A DNA stretch of 6,206 nt, from NCBI RefSeq assembly GCF_001557235.1, contig NZ_LSJI01000052.1, positions 1 to 6,206 on the forward strand. Direction: 5' to 3'. The position numbers were made by a program, and so were the translations under genes. This stretch comes from Phenylobacterium sp. CCH9-H3. Lineage in GTDB: Bacteria; Pseudomonadota; Alphaproteobacteria; Caulobacterales; Caulobacteraceae. The notes below the pieces were generated by a model that did not search any database, had not been told where the DNA came from, and saw only the letters and a list, made by a program, of their open reading frames with translations. This document shows positions 1 through 5,808 of the stretch, piece by piece; the stretch's first letter is position 1; each line of letters opens with the position of its first letter.

Positions 1-3000
1 GCTGGGCCAGGTCCTCGATCGAATAGATGTCGTGGTGCGGCGGCGGGCTGATCAGGCCCACGCCCGGGGTCGAGTGCCGGACCCGGGCGATGTTGCGGTC
101 CACCTTGTGGCCCGGCAGCTGGCCGCCCTCGCCGGGCTTGGCGCCCTGGGCCATCTTGATCTGGATGTCGTCGGCGTTGACCAGGTACTCGGTGGTCACG
201 CCAAAGCGGCCCGAGGCCACCTGCTTGATGGCCGAGCGCATGGAATCGCCGTTCGGCAGGCGCACGAAGCGGTCCGGCTCCTCGCCGCCCTCCCCGGTGT
301 TCGAGCGGCCGCCGATGCGGTTCATGGCGATAGCCAGGGTCGTGTGCGCCTCGCGGCTGATCGAGCCGAAGCTCATGGCCCCGGTGGAGAAGCGCTTCAC
401 GATCTCGGCCGCCGGCTCCACCTCGTCCAGGGGGATCGCCGTCTCGGCCGGCTTGAACCGCATCAGGCCGCGCAGGGTCAGCAGGCGCTCGCTCTGCTCG
501 TTGATCGAGCGGGCGAAGGCCCGGTACTCGTCGGGCAGGTTGCCGCGCACGGCGTGCTGCAGCTTCGAGACCGACTCCGGCGTCCAGGCATGCGCCTCAC
601 CGCGGATGCGCCAGGCGTACTGGCCGCCAACGTCCAGCATCGACTTGTAGATCGGGCTGTCGCCGAAGGCGTCCCGGTGCCGGCGCACCGTCTCCTCGGC
701 CACCTCGGCCAGGCCCACGCCCTCGATGGTGGTGGCGGTGCCCGTGAAGTAGCGGTCGACCAGCGCCGACGACAGACCCACGGCGTCGAAGATCTGGGCG
801 CCGCAATAGGACTGGTAGGTCGAGATGCCCATCTTGGACATCACCTTCATGATGCCCTTGCCGACGGCCTTGATGTAGTTCTTGCGCACGTCGTAGGCCG
901 AGAGCGTCAGTTCGGAGCGGACGCGGATCTGCTCCAGCGTCTGGAAGGCCAGGTAGGGGTTCACCGCCTCGGCGCCATAGCCCGCCAGGACGCAGAAGTG
1001 GTGCACCTCGCGCGCCTCGCCCGTCTCGATGACGAGGCCGGTCTGCATGCGCAGGCCCTGGCGGATCAGGTGGTGGTGCACCGCCGCGGTGGCGAGGGCC
1101 GCCGGGATCGGGATTCGGTCGGCCGACACCGCCCGGTCCGACAGGATCAGGATGTTCATGTCGGCCAGCACGTTATCGGTCGCCTCGCGGCAGACGCGGT
1201 CCAGCGCCGCTTCCAGCCCCGCCGCGCCCGCCTCGGCCGGCCAGGTGATGTCGATGGTGGCGGTGCGGAAGGCGCCGTCCAGCAGCTCGTTCACCGCCCG
1301 GATCTTGGCTAGATCCTCGTCGGTGAGGATCGGCTGGGCCACCTCCAGGCGCTTATGCGTGCCCGCCTGCCGGCCCAGCAGGTTGGGCCTGGGCCCGATC
1401 ATCGAGACCAGGCTCATCACCAGCTCCTCGCGGATCGGGTCGATCGGCGGGTTGGTGACCTGGGCGAAGTTCTGCTTGAAGTACTCGTACAGCAGCTTCG
1501 AACGCGACGAGAGCACGGCGATGGGCGTGTCGTGGCCCATGGAGCCGATGGGATCGTCCCCGTCCCGGGCCATCGGCTCCAGGAAGAACTGCACGTCCTC
1601 CTGGGTGTAGCCGAAGGCCTGCTGGCGATCGAGCAGGGTCTCTGGATCGTTGGGTGCGGGCTCGGCGGCCACGGCGTCAAGGGACAGCTCTTCCAGCTTG
1701 AACTGGGTCTCGGCCAGCCAGGCCTGGTAGGGCGCGGCCGCGGCGAGCGTCTTCTTGATCTCCGCGTCCTCGATGATGCGCCCTTCCTCCATGTCGATGA
1801 GCAGCATCTTGCCGGGCTGGAGGCGCCACTTGCGGACGATCCGCTCCTCCGGCACGTCCAGGACCCCGACCTCCGAAGCCATGATCACATGGTCCTGGTC
1901 CGTGATGACGAAGCGCGCGGGGCGCAGGCCGTTGCGGTCCAGGGTAGCGCCGATCTGGCGGCCGTCGGTGAAAGCCACCGCCGCCGGGCCGTCCCACGGC
2001 TCCATCAGCGCGGCGTGATATTCGTAGAAGGCCTTGCGCTCGGCATCCATCAGCGGGTTGCCGGCCCAGGCCTCCGGGATCAGCATCATCATGGCCTGGA
2101 CCAGCGGGATGCCGCCCGCGACCAGCAGCTCCAGCGCGTTGTCCAGGCAGGCCGTGTCCGACTGGCCATGCGGGATCAGCGGCCACATCTTGTTGAGGTC
2201 GGGCCCCAGCAGGTCGCTCTCCAGCGTGCGGCGGCGCGCGTTCATCCAGTTCACGTTGCCGCGGACGGTGTTGATCTCGCCGTTGTGGGCGATGAACCGG
2301 TAGGGGTGCGCCAGCTTCCAGGAGGGGAAGGTGTTGGTCGAGAAGCGCTGATGGACCATCGACAGCGCGGACTCGCACCGCTCGTCCTGCAGGTCCTTGT
2401 AGAAGCTGCCCACCTGATGGGCCAGGAGCAGGCCCTTGTAGACCACCGTCCGCGTCGAGAACGACGGCAGGTACACCTGCGTCAGGGCCGGGATGCCGCG
2501 CTTGGCGGCCAGCTCGGCCAGCGGGTTCTGGAACTGCTTGCGGACCGCCAGCAGCTTGCGCTCATGGCCGTCCTGGTCCTTCACGTTCGGTCCGCGGCCC
2601 ACGAAGGCCTGGCGGATCATCGGCATGGAGGCCAGCACCGCCTCGCCCAGGCCCGTGGTGTCCACCGGCACGTCGCGCCAGCCCAGCAGCGGCTGCTTCT
2701 CGACCTTCAGGAAGTGCTCGAACTGCTCCATGGCCGCCGAGCGGGCGAGCGCGTCCTGCGGCAGGAAGCACATGGCCACGGCGTACTCGCCGGCCGGCGG
2801 CAGGTCGACGCCGGCGTCCTTGGCCCAATCGCGGTAGAGGCGGTCGGGAATCTGGATCAGGCAGCCCGCGCCGTCGCCCACCAGCGGATCGGCGCCCACG
2901 GCGCCGCGATGGTCGATGTTGACCAGGATCTGCAGCCCCGCCTGGACCACCTCATGCGACTTGCGGCCCTTGATATTGGCCACGAAGCCGACGCCGCAGG

Positions 3001-3058
3001 CGTCGTGCTCGTTACGGGGGTCGTAGAGTCCTTGCCGCTCCGGCGGGCGCATCGTCAT
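1..3058 (-). CDS. gltB: Glutamate synthase large (alpha) subunit, 3' end cut by window edge
   Basis: This gene makes the large subunit of glutamate synthase (GOGAT), which with the GltD subunit converts glutamine and 2-oxoglutarate into two glutamates in the cytoplasm. About 1019 codons are present with no frameshift; the family is usually near 1500 residues, so roughly 480 are missing to the left. The N-terminal glutaminase domain (class II amidotransferase, about residues 21-410) shows EHDACGVGF, whose Cys21 is the expected nucleophile once a short 20-residue propeptide is removed, then GDGAG (61-65), RFSTNTFPSW, HNGEINT (about 257), QSDTACLDN and DRNGLRPAR. A central linker domain follows, then the start of the FMN-binding synthase domain with FSTGAMSFGSIS (about 888-900), GEGGE, GEGGQLPGHKV and SPPPHHDIYSIEDL. 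The cysteines for the 3Fe-4S cluster and the C-terminal beta-helix lie outside. I chose the ATG at 3058; another ATG lies two codons on (3052) and a GTG six codons upstream (3076). The ribosome site is weak. It is divergent from the TetR gene. Confidence 0.97.
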   Translation of the reverse strand, partial: MTMRPPERQGLYDPRNEHDACGVGFVANIKGRKSHEVVQAGLQILVNIDHRGAVGADPLVGDGAGCLIQIPDRLYRDWAKDAGVDLPPAGEYAVAMCFLPQDALARSAAMEQFEHFLKVEKQPLLGWRDVPVDTTGLGEAVLASMPMIRQAFVGRGPNVKDQDGHERKLLAVRKQFQNPLAELAAKRGIPALTQVYLPSFSTRTVVYKGLLLAHQVGSFYKDLQDERCESALSMVHQRFSTNTFPSWKLAHPYRFIAHNGEINTVRGNVNWMNARRRTLESDLLGPDLNKMWPLIPHGQSDTACLDNALELLVAGGIPLVQAMMMLIPEAWAGNPLMDAERKAFYEYHAALMEPWDGPAAVAFTDGRQIGATLDRNGLRPARFVITDQDHVIMASEVGVLDVPEERIVRKWRLQPGKMLLIDMEEGRIIEDAEIKKTLAAAAPYQAWLAETQFKLEELSLDAVAAEPAPNDPETLLDRQQAFGYTQEDVQFFLEPMARDGDDPIGSMGHDTPIAVLSSRSKLLYEYFKQNFAQVTNPPIDPIREELVMSLVSMIGPRPNLLGRQAGTHKRLEVAQPILTDEDLAKIRAVNELLDGAFRTATIDITWPAEAGAAGLEAALDRVCREATDNVLADMNILILSDRAVSADRIPIPAALATAAVHHHLIRQGLRMQTGLVIETGEAREVHHFCVLAGYGAEAVNPYLAFQTLEQIRVRSELTLSAYDVRKNYIKAVGKGIMKVMSKMGISTYQSYCGAQIFDAVGLSSALVDRYFTGTATTIEGVGLAEVAEETVRRHRDAFGDSPIYKSMLDVGGQYAWRIRGEAHAWTPESVSKLQHAVRGNLPDEYRAFARSINEQSERLLTLRGLMRFKPAETAIPLDEVEPAAEIVKRFSTGAMSFGSISREAHTTLAIAMNRIGGRSNTGEGGEEPDRFVRLPNGDSMRSAIKQVASGRFGVTTEYLVNADDIQIKMAQGAKPGEGGQLPGHKVDRNIARVRHSTPGVGLISPPPHHDIYSIEDLAQ

Positions 3059-3122
3059 CGTCAGTATCCCAGGCACATGGCGGCGCCCGCCCCGCCGAAT
3101 GGCCAGGCGTGCGCCGCGAGGC

Positions 3123-3151
3123 TTTTAAGCGGCAAGAATAACCCTTGTCGA
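3123..3151 (-). promoter_or_regulatory. Candidate gltB promoter (weak sigma70-like)
   Basis: Read on the minus strand, TCGACA (3151-3146; five of six match TTGACA) is followed after exactly 17 bases by TTAAAA (3128-3123; three of six match TATAAT). Transcription would begin near 3116 and leave a leader of about 58 bases before the gltB ATG. The -10 is poor, so this rests mainly on the -35, the spacing and the local AT richness. No clear sigma54 (-24/-12) element was seen. Confidence 0.3.
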
Positions 3152-3157
3152 TGGAAA

Positions 3158-3184
3158 GCCCCTGCCGGAAGGGGCAGAATTTTT
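3158..3184 (+). terminator. Terminator-like hairpin with T run in the intergenic region
   Basis: On the plus strand GCCCCT (3158-3163) pairs with AGGGGC (3170-3175) around a 6-base loop; an alternative pairing is CTGCC (3162-3166) with GGCAG (3173-3177). A run of five T follows at 3180-3184. The stem is short for an intrinsic terminator and no plus-strand gene ends just before it, so it may instead end a leader or antisense transcript, form part of a regulatory site, or be chance. On the minus strand it lies just upstream of the candidate gltB -35 and has no T run. Confidence 0.35.
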
Positions 3185-3244
3185 CGTAGTGCTTTCAGAT
3201 CCCTCGGCTTGGCTTGCGGGGACGCGCCGAAACGCCGCACGGCG

Positions 3245-3271
3245 CGGCGGCCGTTTCCCACATGGCCGCCG
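3245..3271. repeat. GC-rich perfect inverted repeat upstream of the TetR gene
   Basis: CGGCGGCC (3245-3252) and GGCCGCCG (3264-3271) form a perfect 8-bp inverted repeat around an 11-base spacer, ending 58 bases before the chosen TetR start. TetR-family proteins bind dyad-symmetric operators, often beside their own gene, so this could be an autoregulatory site. The arms are made only of G and C in a GC-rich genome, where such repeats occur often by chance, and no second copy was seen elsewhere in the window. Confidence 0.3.
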
Positions 3272-3329
3272 AACCCCCCGCGATCCTGTGCTAGCGTGCG
3301 CTTCGGCGAAACGGGGCGATCCGGACGGC

Positions 3330-4013
3330 ATGGGCAGGCAGGCGCGGAAAGACGAAGACGGCCCGGGCGCCATGCCCCTCGGCACGAAGCTGAAGCCGTC
3401 GCAAAGCCGGGCGCGCAACACGTTCGAGACGGTGCTTTCCACAGCGGGCGAGCTGCTGGCCGAAGTGGGGTTCGAGCGGCTGACCACCAACCTCGTCTGC
3501 GAGCGGGCGGGCCTGACGCCGCCGGCGCTCTACCGCTACTTCCCCAACAAGTATGCGATCCTCAGCGAGCTGGCGCAGCGGCTCATGGAAGCGCAGGACG
3601 AGGCGGTTCTGGCGTGGATGCAGTCCGGGGGCCTGGAAGCGGACTCCCTTGAGGAGGCGGTGGCGAAGAACCGCCGGATGCAGGAACAGGTCAACGAGAT
3701 CACCCGCCAGATGCCAGGGGGGATCTGGATCATGCGGGCGCTGCGGGCGATCCCCCTGCTGCGCGACATCCGGATCGCCTCGCGTGATCGCGTCGCCCTG
3801 CTGATCAGCGAGAACCTCCAGCAGCGCTTTCCGACCGTCCCGCAGGACGAGCTGTTCCGGGCGGCGCGGCTGTCCACCGAGCTGATGTACGCGGCGACCG
3901 AGATGGTGCTGGAGGAGCCCGACCAGGACGAGGCGCGGGTCAACGAAGAGGTCTGCTGGATGGTGGCCCTTTACTACAACCGGCTGGCCGAGCGGCGCGC
4001 GGCGGCGGGTTAG
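3330..4013 (+). CDS. TetR/AcrR-family transcriptional regulator
   Basis: This is a dimeric DNA-binding regulator, normally a repressor released by a small ligand; neither ligand nor targets can be read from the sequence. The protein has 227 residues from the ATG at 3330, a normal length for the family. The N-terminal three-helix DNA-binding domain spans about residues 26-78: helix 1 is RNTFETVLSTAGELLAEVG, and the helix-turn-helix runs from LTTNLVCERAGL to PPALYRYFPNKYAIL, with the typical YRYFPNK end of the recognition helix. The rest (about 80-227) is an alpha-helical ligand-binding and dimerisation domain I cannot assign to a subfamily. An ATG at 3372 (213 residues) is an equally reasonable start; neither has a strong ribosome site, and a GTG at 3189 would add 47 implausible residues. 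It is divergent from gltB and convergent with the MFS gene, overlapping it by 4 bp. Control of the neighbouring sugar cassette is possible but only inferred. Confidence 0.93.
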   Translation: MGRQARKDEDGPGAMPLGTKLKPSQSRARNTFETVLSTAGELLAEVGFERLTTNLVCERAGLTPPALYRYFPNKYAILSELAQRLMEAQDEAVLAWMQSGGLEADSLEEAVAKNRRMQEQVNEITRQMPGGIWIMRALRAIPLLRDIRIASRDRVALLISENLQQRFPTVPQDELFRAARLSTELMYAATEMVLEEPDQDEARVNEEVCWMVALYYNRLAERRAAAG

Positions 4014-4020
4014 GCCGCCG
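4003..4020. other. Small GC hairpin over the overlapping stop codons
   Basis: CGGCGG (4003-4008) and CCGCCG (4015-4020) are a perfect 6-bp inverted repeat whose 6-base loop holds the shared TTAG of the two convergent stop codons (TAG of the TetR gene, TAA of the MFS gene). Neither strand has a T run after the stem, so it does not meet the usual form of an intrinsic terminator. It might slow polymerase from both sides, or be chance in sequence rich in GGC repeats. Confidence 0.3.
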
Positions 4021-5161
4021 GCAGCGCCGGGCCGATGCGGCGAAGCCTCGCCGTCACGACCACGATAAGGCCTAGCGACAGCACCAGGCAGGCGCCCGCC
4101 AGCCGCATGGCGCCGGCGACGTCGCTGTCCCCCACGAGCAACGAGGCCGCCAGCGGGCCGGCGCTGCTGCCCAGGAGCTGGGCGGCGCCGAGCTGCATGG
4201 CCGCATGGCGCGTGGGGTCGATCCGGATCAGCAGCGCGGTGTGGAACGGCAGGACGAACAGCCACAGGAAGCCGAAAGCGGCCACTAGGCTCATGAACGC
4301 CGGCCCGCTGGGAGAGGCGGCGAGCCCTGCCAGGAGGCCTAGATTGACCAGCCCCGCCCCGATCAGCACCACCGGCGGCGACAATCGCGCGCCCAGCAGG
4401 GTCGCGGCCGCGCCGCCGAGAACCTGCATCGCGAGGGCCGCAGCGACCGCCCGCTGCGCCTCTGCCGGTGTCAGCCCAACGCGGAGCGCCAGCGGCTCCA
4501 GGTAGACCCAGATGGCCACGATGAAGGCCATGTAGAGAAAGACGGCGCAAAGGCCCGCCCAGGCCAGGGGCGTCAGCGCGCCGGGGCCCGCGGTGTCCCC
4601 CTTCGGCAACGGCTTCAGTGACGACGGCGCCCAGAGGGTCGCGACCGCTGCGGTCAGCGAGATGGCGGCCAGGCACGCCAGCGCGGCGTTGACTCCGCCT
4701 TTCACCATCACCGTGGCCGGCAGGATCGCAGCCAGCAACAGCTGGGCCAGGGTTTGCAGGGTGACGAAGATGCCGGCCTGACGCTCGGGATGGGTGGAGC
4801 GTGCGATCATGCTGATTGTCGACCACAGCATCACCCCGGCGAAGACCCCTGTCAGGCTGCGGAGCGCGATGAGCTCGCCGCCCGAAACCCAGAGGCTGCC
4901 CAGGTTGCAGAGCGCGTGGCCCAGGCAGGCCGCGGCCAGCTTTGCCCGCATGGCCGTAGGCTTCAGGATCGCGGCGGCCAAGCCGCAAGCGACGCCCAGC
5001 GCCAGCAGTTCCGCCGTGGCCGCGACGCCGATCTGGGGAACCGTCAGCCGTCCCTCTCCGGCCAGGCCGCCCAGGATCACCGGCTGCAGCCCAGCGATCA
5101 GCAGGGCGACGACGCCGATGTACTGCAGCGCCACGCCGGCGCGAGTCGGAAGGGCGCTCAC
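4010..5161 (-). CDS. MFS transporter, last gene of the sugar cassette
   Basis: This is an inner-membrane transporter of the major facilitator superfamily, 383 residues with about 12 hydrophobic segments in two halves (roughly 10-31, 42-66, 74-93, 98-120, 130-152, 157-178, then 198-222, 235-257, 263-283, 287-311, 324-343 and 350-372) joined by a polar loop near 179-196. The loops after segments 4 and 10 carry matching charged stretches (RSTHPERQA at 121-129 and RIDPTRHAA at 313-321), as expected from the internal duplication of the fold. The classical motif A between segments 2 and 3 (G-x-L-x-D-R-x-G-R-R type) is not recognisable; KPTAMRAK stands there instead. Translation starts at a GTG overlapping the aldolase stop by 4 bp (GTGA) with no clear ribosome site, which suggests coupling. 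Sugar uptake is inferred from the neighbours; efflux, as in many MFS proteins beside TetR genes, cannot be excluded. The stop overlaps the convergent TetR gene. Confidence 0.92.
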   Translation of the reverse strand: MSALPTRAGVALQYIGVVALLIAGLQPVILGGLAGEGRLTVPQIGVAATAELLALGVACGLAAAILKPTAMRAKLAAACLGHALCNLGSLWVSGGELIALRSLTGVFAGVMLWSTISMIARSTHPERQAGIFVTLQTLAQLLLAAILPATVMVKGGVNAALACLAAISLTAAVATLWAPSSLKPLPKGDTAGPGALTPLAWAGLCAVFLYMAFIVAIWVYLEPLALRVGLTPAEAQRAVAAALAMQVLGGAAATLLGARLSPPVVLIGAGLVNLGLLAGLAASPSGPAFMSLVAAFGFLWLFVLPFHTALLIRIDPTRHAAMQLGAAQLLGSSAGPLAASLLVGDSDVAGAMRLAGACLVLSLGLIVVVTARLRRIGPALPAA

Positions 5162-5808
5162 CGCGACTGGCCGTAGGATTGGAAGCGGGTCAGGATCTCG
5201 TCCATCTGCCCCTCCGACAGCAGGTTCGGCCCGCCGATGGCCAGGCAGCCCCAGTAGACCGCCGCCTGCTCTTCGATCTCCTCGGCGATCAGCAGAGCCG
5301 CATTTAGGCTGGGCGCGACGGTGATCTGACCATGGTTAGCCATCAGGGCCGCATAGCGACCCTGCAGCGCGTCGACCACGGCGTCCGCCAGCTCGGCCGA
5401 GCCGAAGGTGGCGTAGGGCGCCACCGGCACGCTGGCCCCGCCGCTGACCCCGACCATGTAGTGGACCGCCGGGATCTCGCGGCCTGCGCAGGCGAGGATA
5501 GTCGCGTGGCGAGAATGGCAGTGAACCACCCCGCCCACGTCCGGTCGCCGCCGCAGGATCTGCATGTGCATCCGCCATTCGCTGGACGGTTTCAGCTGTC
5601 CCGGCGCCACGCTGTCGTCCGCGCCAATCAGGACCATGGCCTCGGGCGTCAGCCGTTCGGGCGGCACGCCGCTGGGGGTGACCAGCATCGCATCCCCCAG
5701 GCGCGCGGACACATTGCCGGAGGTGCCGCGGTTGAGCCCGCGGGCCTCCATCGCCTGCATCACCTCGACCATGCGGGCCCGCAGGCGGGTCTCATCGTGG
5801 GCCGCCAT
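5158..5808 (-). CDS. Class II aldolase, L-fuculose-1-phosphate aldolase (FucA)-like
   Basis: This belongs to the zinc-dependent class II aldolase/adducin family, which reversibly splits a ketose 1-phosphate into dihydroxyacetone phosphate and an aldehyde (lactaldehyde for FucA). The 216 residues match E. coli FucA in length and, as I remember that protein, along the whole chain. Visible sites are GNVSAR (31-36) and TPSG (44-47) for phosphate binding, SSEW with the catalytic-base equivalent Glu77, HCH with zinc ligands His96 and His98, NHG with zinc ligand His159, HYM with Tyr117, and the stretch PVAPYATFG (128-136). Tyr212 in the C-terminal SYG matches FucA Tyr209. All metal ligands and catalytic residues are kept, so an active enzyme is expected. 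I chose the ATG at 5808, eight bases after AAGGAG; a GTG at 5811 directly before it is also possible. The ATG overlaps the kinase stop by 1 base (TGATG). The kinase upstream and transporter downstream suit a sugar-breakdown operon. The true substrate could be fuculose, rhamnulose, ribulose or 5-deoxypentulose 1-phosphate, so no gene symbol is given. Confidence 0.93.
   Translation of the reverse strand: MAAHDETRLRARMVEVMQAMEARGLNRGTSGNVSARLGDAMLVTPSGVPPERLTPEAMVLIGADDSVAPGQLKPSSEWRMHMQILRRRPDVGGVVHCHSRHATILACAGREIPAVHYMVGVSGGASVPVAPYATFGSAELADAVVDALQGRYAALMANHGQITVAPSLNAALLIAEEIEEQAAVYWGCLAIGGPNLLSEGQMDEILTRFQSYGQSR

Larger units (their letters stand above)
3059..3329. other. Divergent gltB / tetR intergenic region
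   Basis: These 271 bases separate the divergent starts of gltB and the TetR gene and should hold both promoters. The middle part (about 3121-3200) is clearly more AT-rich than the surroundings, as expected for promoter DNA. Visible elements are a weak sigma70-like box pair facing gltB, a hairpin with a T run on the plus strand, and a perfect 8-bp GC-rich inverted repeat nearer the TetR gene. I could not find a convincing promoter for the TetR gene. A TGTGCTAGC stretch at about 3287-3295 resembles the start of the Caulobacter housekeeping -10 (GCTANAWC) but has no matching -35. Open frames through the region (plus from a GTG at 3189, minus 3061-3261) have no recognisable protein content and I do not call them genes. 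Confidence 0.6.

Noticed and set aside
32..1312. Plus-strand open frame of 426 codons opposite the 3' part of the visible gltB
   Set aside because: It is low in complexity, rich in Arg, His, Val and Gly, and antisense to the conserved FMN-domain coding sequence, so it is a shadow frame.
3061..3261. Minus-strand 66-codon frame upstream of gltB
   Set aside because: No recognisable protein content, no ribosome site at its ATG, and it runs through the candidate gltB promoter. Only its last five codons are kept as a low-interest observation.
3189..3329. 47-residue N-terminal extension of the TetR protein from a GTG at 3189
   Set aside because: It would put an Arg/Pro-rich tail of no known type before the DNA-binding domain and leave only 130 bases to gltB. 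The ATGs at 3330 and 3372 give normal TetR lengths.
1355..3652. Plus-strand open frame of 765 codons opposite gltB
   Set aside because: It is antisense to the intact gltB frame, is rich in Arg, Gly, His, Gln and Val with no domain, and even runs into the TetR gene in another frame. It follows from the high third-position GC of the real gene.
3291..4988. Minus-strand open frame of 565 codons spanning the TetR and MFS genes
   Set aside because: It covers the TetR gene in antisense and most of the MFS gene in the wrong frame. Both of those frames show clear family features, while this one shows none.
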